A DNA stretch of 64,000 bases from Flavobacteriales bacterium (GCA_947454525.1 CANGJM010000013.1:1-64000), one strand, 5' to 3'. Counted from the stretch's first letter, positions 8,316-16,700 are shown. Notes: generated by a model not told the origin, from the letters alone. A program made the numbers and translations.

Positions 8316-9280
8316 ACTCGGTGAATGATTTGTTTTGGTTTAAAGCGACTGAATACATACTTGAATGACAGTTCAAAGCCACCCCGAGCGTTACTGGCCG
8401 GAACCAATTTCGAATAATTGACGTCGTAACTTATTCCGACGTACATCGGACCTTTTTCGTAAGCCACATTTAGGGCAATGGCATCCCGGTTTCGCCACCA
8501 GAGTCCACCATAAAGATGGATTTTATCGCGTTGTGAAAATGCATAGCGAGCTAGTCCACCTAACATAAGTTCTTGATATGCACCTTGTTTGCTCCATTGA
8601 AAACTAGGCTGAATGGTCCAGTCAGTGTTCAAGAGGTAACTGGCCTTGGTGAAGAGTGTCCAGCGGACATCTCGGAGGACCACTTCGTTGTAAAATCCTT
8701 GGTTCGGACGATTCAAATTAAAACAAGCAATCCCGGAATGAAAAGTCCATTGATCATTCCATTTCCAATCATCAATCACACCTAACCCTAAGGATAAGTT
8801 CATTTTTGAATCACTTTGAAAGGTTTCGTTAGTAGGTGCATTTGGATTAAAAATATATCCGTTATATTGGTTGTCGAAATAGAGCAAGTCCCAATTTACT
8901 TGACGGTAATTAAATCCGATGTTTAATCCTGGACGAAAAGAATGATTAGGCAAGCGATCAAATTCCAATGAATAACTGATGTTTGCTTGTCCTTCTACTG
9001 TACTTAATTTCCCATCACCTACTTGATCGTGGAATCCTAAAAATCCCAGTCCCCATTGTTTATACTTGGTGTCAACAGAAAAGGAACTCGTGCTAAACGG
9101 GACGGTCACACTCCGCCATTGATTGCGGTAATTAGCTATGACGCGCAAGTCTTCTTTGAAAGCCCCAGCGTTCCCTGGATTTTGAAACAAGGGATTGTCA
9201 TTGAATTGTGTCCAATGAATATCTTGTCCCATTAAAAAGGAACCGTGTAACAAAAAAAAGAAGATTACAACATGTTTCAT
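8297..9280 (-). CDS. PorP/SprF family type IX secretion membrane protein
   Basis: This 327-residue protein begins with a signal peptide ending near MGQDIH. It then has the hallmark HWTQFNDNPLFQNPGNAGAF segment followed by YRNQWRSV, which defines PorP/SprF proteins. The remainder is beta-barrel strands. In Porphyromonas and Flavobacterium, family members form a T9SS outer-membrane component or work with a cargo adhesin, and are usually paired with an OmpA/PorE-like protein, as here. It heads a four-gene minus-strand operon (PorP/SprF, OmpA, two acyltransferases) in which every junction overlaps or abuts. A sequence resembling the -7 box (minus-strand TATATTCG) lies upstream but deviates from consensus. 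Confidence 0.92.
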   Translation of the reverse strand: MKHVVIFFFLLHGSFLMGQDIHWTQFNDNPLFQNPGNAGAFKEDLRVIANYRNQWRSVTVPFSTSSFSVDTKYKQWGLGFLGFHDQVGDGKLSTVEGQANISYSLEFDRLPNHSFRPGLNIGFNYRQVNWDLLYFDNQYNGYIFNPNAPTNETFQSDSKMNLSLGLGVIDDWKWNDQWTFHSGIACFNLNRPNQGFYNEVVLRDVRWTLFTKASYLLNTDWTIQPSFQWSKQGAYQELMLGGLARYAFSQRDKIHLYGGLWWRNRDAIALNVAYEKGPMYVGISYDVNYSKLVPASNARGGFELSFKYVFSRFKPKQIIHRVCPDFI

Positions 9281-9327
9281 AGCAAGCTAGGCTTGACGAA
9301 TATACGAAATTTGCTTGTCGAAAACGA

Positions 9328-10014
9328 TTATGGATTTGTTAAAGAGACCGGAATGATCTTCCCATTCAAATACTGATGAGCGTTCAAAGAAAAATCAGCA
9401 ATAAACGAGGCCATTTGCTCTGGAGTTAATGGCGCTTGATATCCAGGGAATGCCTGTTCCAACATTTCTGTTTGAACTGCACCCAGACAAAGGCAATTCA
9501 TTTTAATCGTTGTTTCTTTGTACTCTTCAGCAAATAATTCTGTAAAAGAACAAAGTGCTGCTTTTGACGTCGAATAAGCTGCTAGTCCAGCAAATTTCAT
9601 ACTGCCTTGAAAACCTCCCATGGAACTGATGTTCACGATGTGTGATCCTGCCGGATTTAATTTTGGCAAAAAGCACTGGATATTTTCCATCACACCAATC
9701 ACATTCACCTGATAAGATACGGATATATCTTCGTGACTTAATTCTGGAAATGGTTTGTTTACTAAAAACCCAGCATTTTCAATGAGTACGTCGATTAATG
9801 GTAGTTGATCGGAAATAGCATCTAATTGTTCTCGAATGTTTGACTCCAGGTCTAACGGAAAACAATGAACGTTTTCTTCTGTAAAAAGCGTGTTCATGCG
9901 ATCGATGTTTCGCGCAAACGCATACACTTGATGTTCGGGATTTGCAGCGAAATGTTTCACCAAGGCGGTGCCAATTCCTCGACTTGCTCCAATAACGACA
10001 ATGTGCTTACTCAT
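9328..10014 (-). CDS. Short-chain dehydrogenase/reductase (SDR) family oxidoreductase
   Basis: A classical SDR of 228 residues. It has the dinucleotide-binding GASRGIG at residues 9-15, ENAG near 80, Ser in NISSMGG near 131 and the catalytic YSTSK near 149. It is a cytosolic NAD(P)-dependent oxidoreductase, most likely acting on an alcohol/ketone pair. Its start overlaps the end of the downstream-facing paaE copy by 8 bp, so it is expressed with the paaE genes. A role in aromatic degradation is possible from position but is not shown by sequence. No substrate-specific motif is recognised. Confidence 0.9.
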   Translation of the reverse strand: MSKHIVVIGASRGIGTALVKHFAANPEHQVYAFARNIDRMNTLFTEENVHCFPLDLESNIREQLDAISDQLPLIDVLIENAGFLVNKPFPELSHEDISVSYQVNVIGVMENIQCFLPKLNPAGSHIVNISSMGGFQGSMKFAGLAAYSTSKAALCSFTELFAEEYKETTIKMNCLCLGAVQTEMLEQAFPGYQAPLTPEQMASFIADFSLNAHQYLNGKIIPVSLTNP

Positions 10015-11074
10015 CGAAGCTCACAATTAATTCGGAACTTGTAGGGAATGCTTGACACGTTAAAATGTAGCCATTTTTCACTTCTTCATCGGTTAGGGAG
10101 AAATTTGAACGCATTTTAGCAGATCCTTTTAGTACTTTCGCACGACAAGAGCAGCAAACACCACCACGACAAGAGTAGGGTGCATCGAGTCCATTTTTTT
10201 CAGCAAGTTCCAACACACTGTGTTGTTCGCCTTTCATGGTAAAGGATGCCGTTTCACCGTCAATCATCACTTTCACCTGACTTTCACCAATAAAATCGCT
10301 ACTCGCAACCACTTCTTTGCTTTCCACTGCAGTGAACAATTCAATGTGAATTTTCTCTTTGGAAACACCGAAAAAATGCAGGCATTCTTGCATGTCTTCT
10401 ACAAGTCCACTTGGACCACAAATATAAAAGGCATCGGCTTGCAATAGCTGTAGGTTTTCCTTGATTTTTTCTGTAAAACGGTCTTTCGTTAAACGTCCAA
10501 ATTCATATCCATCAGCTTCTTCTTTACTCAAGAAATGGGTGCATTCAACCGAGTTAAGTGCTGCTAGATCCGATTCAAATAAGATGGTCGATTTGGATTG
10601 GCTGCCATAAAACAGGTGCATTTTTGTTGCGGAGCTCAAGTGTTTGGCCATTGAAAGCATCGGAGTAATTCCGCTACCAGCAGCTAGACAAACAATATTT
10701 TTCGCGGCCGAATCCAGTTTGAAGTTTCCCTCAGGTTTTGAAATCCAAATGGGGAAATCTGTGAACGATTGATCATTCAGAAAGTTAGAAACAAGTCCTT
10801 TGTCCACGCGTTTTACGGCAACTGCCAATGGTTCATTTGGACCACTGCAAATCGAGTATGAACGACGCTCTTTCTTTCCATTGATGAGCAATTCAAGATT
10901 GATGTATTGTCCTGGAATGAACTTAAATTCTTGTTGTAAGTCCGCAGGAATTTCGAATGAAACCTGAACGGCATCTTTGTTTAGGTGAATTAGTTCCTTC
11001 ACCTGAATGGCGTGAAAACCACGGCTTACCGCTTCAGGCTTATCACTTTTTTTAAATCGATCGAAGATTCCCAT
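10007..11074 (-). CDS. PaaE-like 2Fe-2S ferredoxin/flavin reductase, second copy
   Basis: The architecture equals PaaE: an N-terminal FAD-binding barrel (RRSYSICS near residue 70), an NAD(P)-binding half (LAAGSGITPM near 130, YICGP near 215) and a C-terminal plant-type ferredoxin with Cys in PYSCRGGVCCSCRAKVL and a later ILTCQA. In the PaaABCE epoxidase it passes electrons from NADPH to the diiron subunit. This copy has an N-terminal extension (FDRFKKSDKPEAVSRG) absent from the neighbouring copy and lies 2 bp downstream of it. The two are clearly paralogous but well diverged. It may serve another oxygenase or desaturase, or be an alternative epoxidase reductase. Its 3' end overlaps the SDR gene. 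Confidence 0.85.
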   Translation of the reverse strand: MGIFDRFKKSDKPEAVSRGFHAIQVKELIHLNKDAVQVSFEIPADLQQEFKFIPGQYINLELLINGKKERRSYSICSGPNEPLAVAVKRVDKGLVSNFLNDQSFTDFPIWISKPEGNFKLDSAAKNIVCLAAGSGITPMLSMAKHLSSATKMHLFYGSQSKSTILFESDLAALNSVECTHFLSKEEADGYEFGRLTKDRFTEKIKENLQLLQADAFYICGPSGLVEDMQECLHFFGVSKEKIHIELFTAVESKEVVASSDFIGESQVKVMIDGETASFTMKGEQHSVLELAEKNGLDAPYSCRGGVCCSCRAKVLKGSAKMRSNFSLTDEEVKNGYILTCQAFPTSSELIVSFDE

Positions 11075-11076
11075 GT

Positions 11077-12144
11077 TTAGTCGTCAAATGAGACAAGTAC
11101 TTCCTCGCTAGTAGGATGAGCTTGACAAGTTAATATATATCCTGCTTCCACTTCTTCCGGAGTTAAAGCGTAGTTTAAATCCATGCGAACGGTTCCTTTC
11201 AGCACCTTCGCCTTACACGTACAGCAAACGCCACCTTTACATGCGTATGGAACATCCGAACCTGCTTTATACGCAGCGTCAAGAATCGTCATGCCGTTTG
11301 AATCTAAGGCAAATGAAACAGAATCATCGTCCATCACCACCGTTACATTGGTAGAGAGTTGTTCCCCAACAACAACGTTTGGCTTGGCTGTTTTGGCAGC
11401 TCCTGAATGAAATAATTCAAAGTGTATGTTGTTCGCTGGAATTCCTTTGGTAGTCATAGCAGCTTTGACATCCAAGATCATTTGCTCTGGACCACAAATA
11501 AAAATGTCATCTATTTGTTCATTAGTCAAAAAGGCTTTGTGTAGGTCCAAGCACTTTTGCTCGTCAATGCGTCCTTTTTGGATGGCATTCCCTAAGTTTT
11601 CTCTAGAGAAAAGGTGAACGAGGCAAAAGCGATTTAAATATTCATTTTTGAGGTTTTCCAATTCTTCTCTGAAGATGACTTCTGAAAATCCTTGATTGCC
11701 ATAGAACATAGTTACATGGCTATTTGGCTCTTCTCTCAAAATGGATTTTGCTATTGAAAAGATTGGTGTAACACCACTTCCAGCTGCAAATAACACATAT
11801 GATTTGGAATGATTGCGATCTGTTTCCAATTTGAAATTCCCCATGGGATTCATGACATCTAAAAAATCTCCTTCTTTGAGTTCGTTTAGTGCATACGTAG
11901 AAAAAACACCGTTTTCCACTTGTTTGATGGCAACACGCCATTCTTCATCTGAAGGCGCAGAACACAAAGAGTAAGATCTTCTTACATCCTCTTGGTTAAT
12001 TTGACTTCGTAGGGTTAAGTATTGTCCGGATTGATAGCGAAAAGCCTCTTTCAGTTCTTGAGGAATCTCAAAACTAATGGAAACACAGTTTTTGGTCTCT
12101 TTGCGTATGTTTTTTATCTGAAGAGAATGAAATTTTGGCGTCAT
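11077..12144 (-). CDS. paaE: 1,2-phenylacetyl-CoA epoxidase, reductase subunit PaaE
   Basis: This 355-residue flavin/2Fe-2S reductase carries RRSYSLCS for FAD, FAAGSGVTPIFS for NAD(P), IFICGPEQM, and the ferredoxin cluster Cys in PYACKGGVCCTCKAKVL plus ILTCQA. It is the paaE copy nearest to paaABCD but is transcribed divergently from paaA, whereas the common order is paaABCDE on one strand. It heads the paaE-paaE-SDR operon. Minus-strand TAAATTTG (12169-12176), 24 nt before the start, fits a -7 box. The duplication is discussed in the findings. I assign the symbol to this copy because of its position. Confidence 0.87.
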   Translation of the reverse strand: MTPKFHSLQIKNIRKETKNCVSISFEIPQELKEAFRYQSGQYLTLRSQINQEDVRRSYSLCSAPSDEEWRVAIKQVENGVFSTYALNELKEGDFLDVMNPMGNFKLETDRNHSKSYVLFAAGSGVTPIFSIAKSILREEPNSHVTMFYGNQGFSEVIFREELENLKNEYLNRFCLVHLFSRENLGNAIQKGRIDEQKCLDLHKAFLTNEQIDDIFICGPEQMILDVKAAMTTKGIPANNIHFELFHSGAAKTAKPNVVVGEQLSTNVTVVMDDDSVSFALDSNGMTILDAAYKAGSDVPYACKGGVCCTCKAKVLKGTVRMDLNYALTPEEVEAGYILTCQAHPTSEEVLVSFDD

Positions 12145-12278
12145 TCAAGTTGAAATTTAAATTGGATTCAAATTTACACAATACTTAAGTATTTTGTCTG
12201 TTTTTAGGAACAATGTTCTGCGATATTTGTTTTAAGTAAATATTGATATTTTGTATATTTGTCAAAAGCACTGAGAAC
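12145..12278. promoter_or_regulatory. Divergent paaE/paaA promoter region with 14-bp palindrome
   Basis: Two -7 boxes face away from each other: minus-strand TAAATTTG at 12169-12176 for paaE and plus-strand TATATTTG at 12254-12261, 17 nt before the paaA ATG. A TTTG at 12226-12229 lies 24 nt before the latter, just over the usual spacing. Between the two promoters is a perfect 14-bp palindrome AATACTTAAGTATT at 12180-12193, directly upstream of the paaE -7 box. This is the right place for a dimeric repressor such as a TetR-type phenylacetyl-CoA sensor, though no such regulator gene is in the window. Confidence 0.55.
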
Positions 12279-13226
12279 ATGAAAACAATGGATTTACAAG
12301 AATTAGAAAAGCGCTTCCAGGAAAAGATTGATAAAGAAATTAAAATCGAACCAAACGACTGGATGCCAGATGAATACCGTAAAACGTTGATTCGTCAAAT
12401 TTCTCAGCATGCCCATTCTGAAATTGTTGGAATGCTTCCTGAAGGAAATTGGATCACACGCGCTCCAAATTTGCGACGTAAAGCGGTATTGTTAGCGAAA
12501 GTACAAGATGAGGCTGGACACGGACTTTATTTATACAGTTCTGTCGAGACTTTAGGTGCTGACCGTGAAGCAACAATCGATGACTTACATTCTGGAAAAG
12601 CAAAGTATTCTTCTATATTTAACTATCCAGCTGTTACATGGGCAGACATCGGTACAATCGGTTGGTTGGTTGATGGTGCTGCCATCATGAATCAAGTTGC
12701 TTTGTGTCGTTGTTCTTACGGTCCATATGCACGCGGCATGGTGAAAATTTGTAAAGAAGAATCTTTCCACCAACGTCAGGGATTTGAGAGTTTAGTCACA
12801 CTTTGCAATGGAACGCCGACTCAAAAAGCAATGGCACAAGATGCGATGAATCGCTTCTGGTGGCCAGCATTAATGATGTTTGGACCAAGTGATGATGAAT
12901 CTCCGAATTCTGCTCAATCGATGAAATGGAAAATCAAACGTTTTTCAAACGATGAACTTCGCCAAAGTTTTGTTGATGCAACAGTTCCTCAAGCTGAAAT
13001 ACTTGGATTAACCATTCCAGATCCTAATTTGAAATGGAACGAGGAAACAGGACATTATGATTTCAGTCCAATTAATTGGGATGAATTCTGGCAAGTTGTC
13101 AATGGAAATGGTCCTTGTAACAAAGAACGCATTGAAGCACGCACAAAAGCGAAGGAAGAAGGAATGTGGGTGCGTGAAGCAGCTATGGCCTACGCGGAAA
13201 AACGCGCATTGAAGAAAACAGCATAA
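12279..13226 (+). CDS. paaA: 1,2-phenylacetyl-CoA epoxidase, catalytic subunit PaaA
   Basis: This is a ferritin-like diiron oxygenase subunit of 315 residues, close to the usual size. The iron ligands are visible as two ExxH motifs, in [12 protein letters not shown] and in [11 protein letters not shown], together with further Glu residues on the helices between. PaaA with PaaC, PaaB and the reductase PaaE converts phenylacetyl-CoA to the ring-1,2-epoxide, the oxygen-dependent step that opens the aerobic phenylacetate pathway. I start at the ATG at 12279; a more distal alternative codon would overlap the promoter. paaB, paaC and paaD follow closely. Later pathway genes (paaG, paaZ, paaJ, paaK) are not in this window. 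Confidence 0.96.
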   Translation: MKTMDLQELEKRFQEKIDKEIKIEPNDWMPDEYRKTLIRQISQHAHSEIVGMLPEGNWITRAPNLRRKAVLLAKVQDEAGHGLYLYSSVETLGADREATIDDLHSGKAKYSSIFNYPAVTWADIGTIGWLVDGAAIMNQVALCRCSYGPYARGMVKICKEESFHQRQGFESLVTLCNGTPTQKAMAQDAMNRFWWPALMMFGPSDDESPNSAQSMKWKIKRFSNDELRQSFVDATVPQAEILGLTIPDPNLKWNEETGHYDFSPINWDEFWQVVNGNGPCNKERIEARTKAKEEGMWVREAAMAYAEKRALKKTA

Positions 13227-13246
13227 CACATTTATATTTAGAAACT

Positions 13247-13534
13247 ATGTCAAACAGAGAATGGCCTCTTTGGGAGGTTTTTATCCGTAGCAAACAAGGA
13301 TTAAATCACAAACATGTTGGTAGTTTACGTGCGCCTGACGCTACATTAGCATTGGCAAACGCACGTGATGTTTATACACGTCGATCAGAAGGAATCAGTA
13401 TTTGGGTCATCGAATCAAATAATGTTCATGCTTCTGATCCTTCAGATGCTGACTCTTTGTTCGAGCCATCGGACACAAAAGTATACCGTCATCCTACGTT
13501 TTACGAAGTGCCAGACGGCATCAAACACATGTAA
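13247..13534 (+). CDS. paaB: 1,2-phenylacetyl-CoA epoxidase subunit PaaB
   Basis: The 95-residue protein opens with REWPLWEVFIRSKQGLNHKHVGSL and continues with RAPDATLALANARDVYTRR and GISIWVI, the conserved PaaB core. PaaB is a small non-catalytic subunit that bridges the PaaA/PaaC heterodimers of the epoxidase complex. It sits 20 bp after paaA, and its stop is separated from the paaC start by one base. Confidence 0.96.
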   Translation: MSNREWPLWEVFIRSKQGLNHKHVGSLRAPDATLALANARDVYTRRSEGISIWVIESNNVHASDPSDADSLFEPSDTKVYRHPTFYEVPDGIKHM

Positions 13535-13535
13535 G

Positions 13536-14291
13536 ATGAAGAATGAAGCTTTGTACAATTACGTTCTTCGTCTAGGAGACGATAGCCTTATTTTAGGTCA
13601 GCGCTTAGGTGAATGGTGTGGACATGGTCCTATTTTAGAAGAGGACATTGCCATGACCAACATTTCTTTGGACCTAATCGGACAAGCGATGAGTTTGTTG
13701 GATTACGCTGGAGAGTTAGACGGACAAGGGAAGGACCACGATGCCTTAGCATTTTTGCGCTTTGAAAACGAATACCGAAATGCGCTTTTATTGGAGCAGC
13801 CGAACGGTGACTTTGCCAATACAATGATGCGCCAATTTTTATTTGATGCGTTCAGAAAGCCATTGTATGAAAAATTGCTTGATTCAACGGATCAACAAAT
13901 TGCGGCCATAGCTGAAAAATCTTTGAAGGAAACAAGGTATCACTTGAAACATACATCCGAATGGGTGATCCGTTTAGGTGATGGTACGGATGAATCACAT
14001 CAGCGTGCGCAAACAGCACTTGATCTACTTTGGCGCTATACAGATGAATTGTTTTTTGAAACAGCAGATGATGTAGCGTTGGTTGCATCTGGAATAGTTC
14101 CTTCCATGAATGAAATCAAAACGCAGTGGGCGAAAACTGTACAATCCGTTTTGGAAGAAGCAACGCTGGTTATTCCAACCAACAATTGGCAATTTGAAGG
14201 CGGTAGAAAAGGAATTCATTCCGAACATTTAGGTTTCTTGTTGGCCGACTTGCAATACATGCAACGTGCCTATCCAAATATGAAATGGTAA
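13536..14291 (+). CDS. paaC: 1,2-phenylacetyl-CoA epoxidase subunit PaaC
   Basis: A ferritin-like helical protein of 251 residues starting MKNEALYNYVLRLGDDSLILGQRLGEWCGHGP. It also has DIAMTNISLDLIGQA and YHLKHTSEWVIRLGDGTDESHQR, all characteristic of PaaC, the structural partner of PaaA that lacks its own working iron centre. The open frame extends upstream through paaB, but the ATG one base after the paaB stop gives the family's normal N terminus. The 3' end overlaps paaD by 7 bp, which couples their translation. Confidence 0.95.
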   Translation: MKNEALYNYVLRLGDDSLILGQRLGEWCGHGPILEEDIAMTNISLDLIGQAMSLLDYAGELDGQGKDHDALAFLRFENEYRNALLLEQPNGDFANTMMRQFLFDAFRKPLYEKLLDSTDQQIAAIAEKSLKETRYHLKHTSEWVIRLGDGTDESHQRAQTALDLLWRYTDELFFETADDVALVASGIVPSMNEIKTQWAKTVQSVLEEATLVIPTNNWQFEGGRKGIHSEHLGFLLADLQYMQRAYPNMKW

Positions 14292-14767
14292 CGAAAGAAT
14301 CCATTCTTTCTTGGTTGGATGAGGTCTGTGACCCTGAAATCCCTGTATTATCACTTGCGGACCTTGGTGTGCTACGCGGAGTAGAGTACCTGAACGATGA
14401 ATGGCAGATTACCATCACTCCAACGTATAGCGGTTGTCCAGCCATGAAAACCATGGAGGACGATATCCTACTCAAGTTAAAAGAACATGGTGTTGTAGCA
14501 AAAGTTCATTTGGTGCTTTCTCCAGCCTGGACAACGGATTGGCTTTCGGAGTCAGGACGAAGAAAACTGAAGGAATTTGGCATTGCTCCCCCAGAAAATG
14601 AGGTAGATAAAAGCGTACTCTTTGCCGCTCCAACGGTAGTTCCTTGTCCAAGATGCAATTCTCGCGAAACAAAAATGGTCAGTCAATTTGGAAGCACCGC
14701 TTGTAAAGCGCATTATCAGTGCTTAATCTGCTCAGAACCATTTGATTATTTTAAGTGCTTAAAATAA
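14285..14767 (+). CDS. paaD: Phenylacetate pathway Fe-S assembly factor PaaD
   Basis: At 160 residues it combines an N-terminal MIP18/DUF59 domain (WLDEVCDPEIPVLSLADLGVLRGV, ITPTYSGCPAM) with a C-terminal four-cysteine zinc-ribbon-like unit (CPRCNS, then CKAHYQCLIC). This matches PaaD (also called PaaJ in older naming), which is needed for a working epoxidase and is thought to help with iron-sulfur or metal insertion, probably into PaaE. It overlaps paaC by 7 bp and ends the operon. A strong palindrome spans its stop codon. Confidence 0.93.
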   Translation: MVTKESILSWLDEVCDPEIPVLSLADLGVLRGVEYLNDEWQITITPTYSGCPAMKTMEDDILLKLKEHGVVAKVHLVLSPAWTTDWLSESGRRKLKEFGIAPPENEVDKSVLFAAPTVVPCPRCNSRETKMVSQFGSTACKAHYQCLICSEPFDYFKCLK

Positions 14768-14790
14768 TCCAAGTACTTTTTTTTTATTTT
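14744..14790 (+). terminator. Terminator of the paaABCD operon, overlapping the paaD stop codon
   Basis: Arms GATTATTTTAAG (14744-14755) and CTTAAAATAATC (14758-14769) are perfect inverted repeats around a two-base centre. The second arm contains the paaD TAA (14765-14767). A long T-rich tract follows (14775-14790). The stem is A/T-rich, so it is weaker than a GC-rich terminator; its palindromic form would allow function in both directions. Confidence 0.6.
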
Positions 14791-14810
14791 TATCTACTAT
14801 GTAATGCATA

Positions 14811-14838
14811 ATACAAAGTAAAACATATATCTTTGTAT
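14811..14838 (+). promoter_or_regulatory. padR-pspC promoter with overlapping inverted repeat (candidate PadR operator)
   Basis: TATCTTTG at 14828-14835 fits TAnnTTTG and lies 16 nt before the padR ATG. Overlapping it is an 8-bp inverted repeat, ATACAAAG (14811-14818) and CTTTGTAT (14831-14838), separated by 12 nt. PadR regulators bind dyad sites with A/T-rich half-sites and usually repress their own operon, so this site is a good autoregulatory operator candidate. Confidence 0.6.
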
Positions 14839-14851
14839 AAAATATTTCTAA

Positions 14852-15178
14852 ATGAATGTTGAAAACACACAGTCCCAAATGCGCAAAGGAATACTCGAGT
14901 ATTGCATTTTGAGCATATTGGACAAGAAGGAAGCTTATCCTTCTGAAATCTTGGAGCGGCTGGATTTGGCGCAGTTGAAGGTAGTGGAGGGGACGATTTA
15001 TCCGTTATTGACACGATTGAAGAACATGAAGTTGTTGGATTATCGCTGGGCAGAGTCTACGTCTGGTCCGCCCAGAAAATATTACACCATTACGGAAGAC
15101 GGCAAAGCTTTTTTAAGCGAATTAGAACGCACATGGACAGAGCTGCAATTAGCGGTGAGTCATATTACAACCTTATAA
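14852..15178 (+). CDS. PadR family transcriptional regulator
   Basis: The 108-residue protein is a winged helix of the short PadR class: RKGILEYCILSILDKKEAYPSEILERL (helices 1-2), VVEGTIYPLLTRLKNMKLL (recognition helix), and GPPRKYYTITEDGKAFLSEL (wing and start of the dimer helix). Such regulators are repressors that respond to small molecules or envelope stress. It is followed 10 bp later by a PspC-domain gene, a pairing common in Bacteroidota, and probably controls that operon through the inverted repeat in its own promoter. Confidence 0.93.
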   Translation: MNVENTQSQMRKGILEYCILSILDKKEAYPSEILERLDLAQLKVVEGTIYPLLTRLKNMKLLDYRWAESTSGPPRKYYTITEDGKAFLSELERTWTELQLAVSHITTL

Positions 15179-15188
15179 TACAAAGATT

Positions 15189-16700
15189 ATGAACAAAACA
15201 GTTTCCATTCATTTACAAGGAATTCCATTCATTTTTGAGGAGCAGGCCTTTGATCGTTTGAATACGTATTTACAGCAATTAAAGCAAGTCCTACAAAAAG
15301 AGGAGGGGAGTGATGAAATACTTCAGGACATTGAATTGCGGATGGTCGAATTGCTGCAACAGCAATTGACACCTTTCAAACAGGTAGTTGAACTTTCTGT
15401 GATTGAACAAATCATTGGTAAACTAGGTAAGCCAGAAGATTTTACGGATGAATCCACTGGTACGAACGAAACTTCTGCGGTAACGGATGAACCAATTGAA
15501 AAACGCTTATTCAGAGATGGCGATAGAGCGATGATTGGCGGCGTTTGTGCAGGAGTTGCGGCCTATTCCAACATAGATGTTGTCATCATTCGTGCGATTT
15601 ACATATTTACCTTTTTAACTTTTGGGATTGGATTCTTACTTTACATTGTACTGTGGGCGATTATTCCAATGGCGAAAACAAGTAGCGATAAACTGCGCAT
15701 GAAAGGACAACATGTGAACATTGAAAACATGAAATCGGAGCTCGGCGACGCAGCCAACCGCATCAAAAAAGGCGCAAAGGAATTAAAGTCAAATTCGGGA
15801 ATTCAATCCTCAATATCTGGTATTCTCCGCATCATCTCTGTGATTATAGGGATTTGGGCATTGCTTTTTGGTTCGGGAATTTTCGTCCTTGCTATAATTT
15901 TCTTCTTTATCAATCCAGACATCATACCGGCACAATTGAATGGACGTTTTATGTCTTTCCAGGATTTCGGTGGATTGTTGTTTGAGTCCGCTTCGCATGA
16001 GTCCTATTTTTATTTAGGAATTGCCTTGATTTCCATCGCCGTAGTCGCACAAAGTTATTTGTTCGGAATCCGACTGATCACCCAATACAAAGCCACGTAT
16101 TTAAAAGTTTTGACAGCCATTTTCGGAGTGACACTCGTTGTTGGTGTGATTCTCGTTTCGTTGGGAGGTGTACAAATCGGACGCTCAATGGCGATCTACG
16201 GAGAAGTGGAAAAAGAAATTGCCACAATTCCAGGTCTTGAATTGAACATCGAAAAGAAATCCATTGAAAGTCAATTGATCGATGGATTCAAAATTAAAAG
16301 CAATGGGGATGAAGGGGTAATAACCATTAAGAATGGACGTGTTTACCTACAAGGAATTGAATTGGTGTATTCACAATCCAGTGATTCATTGTTTCACATC
16401 AAACAAATCAATGATTCACAAGGACGCACGCATGAATCCGCATTGAAAAAAGCGAGAAACATTCGTTGTGCCTACGAATTCCAGGCCAATCGCATGTTAT
16501 TAGAAACGATGTATTCTTTTCCCACATCGGATAAATTCCGCGATCAAAATGTGAAGTTTATGATTGCCGTTCCATCGGGAGGAAAGATTTTCTACGAAAA
16601 ACTCCAAGTATACCCAAGTTTCATTGAAGAAAGTGATTCCACAACCGAGACCTACCAACATGGATATATCTCCAATGATGGTGAGTATTCCAAATGGTAA
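15189..16700 (+). CDS. PspC domain-containing membrane protein
   Basis: The 503 residues divide into an N-terminal cytoplasmic region (1-105) with helical segments (LNTYLQQLKQVLQ, DIELRMVELLQQQL), a PspC domain (about 105-165: KRLFRDGDRAMIGGVCAGVAAYSNIDVVIIRAIYIF and an adjacent membrane segment), three further membrane segments (about 210-330) and a C-terminal domain outside the membrane. PspC proteins sense envelope stress at the inner membrane in enterobacteria. Here it probably works with the PadR regulator encoded just upstream. Its stop codon directly abuts the convergent stop of the DUF5916 gene with no bases between. Confidence 0.9.
   Translation: MNKTVSIHLQGIPFIFEEQAFDRLNTYLQQLKQVLQKEEGSDEILQDIELRMVELLQQQLTPFKQVVELSVIEQIIGKLGKPEDFTDESTGTNETSAVTDEPIEKRLFRDGDRAMIGGVCAGVAAYSNIDVVIIRAIYIFTFLTFGIGFLLYIVLWAIIPMAKTSSDKLRMKGQHVNIENMKSELGDAANRIKKGAKELKSNSGIQSSISGILRIISVIIGIWALLFGSGIFVLAIIFFFINPDIIPAQLNGRFMSFQDFGGLLFESASHESYFYLGIALISIAVVAQSYLFGIRLITQYKATYLKVLTAIFGVTLVVGVILVSLGGVQIGRSMAIYGEVEKEIATIPGLELNIEKKSIESQLIDGFKIKSNGDEGVITIKNGRVYLQGIELVYSQSSDSLFHIKQINDSQGRTHESALKKARNIRCAYEFQANRMLLETMYSFPTSDKFRDQNVKFMIAVPSGGKIFYEKLQVYPSFIEESDSTTETYQHGYISNDGEYSKW

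Noticed and set aside
10007..12144. Second paaE copy as a recent duplication or assembly artefact
   Set aside because: The two proteins differ throughout and one has an N-terminal extension, so the duplication is old and both frames are intact.
13365..13535. Upstream extension of paaC through paaB
   Set aside because: The extra residues are a shifted reading of paaB, and the ATG one base after the paaB stop gives the conserved PaaC N terminus.
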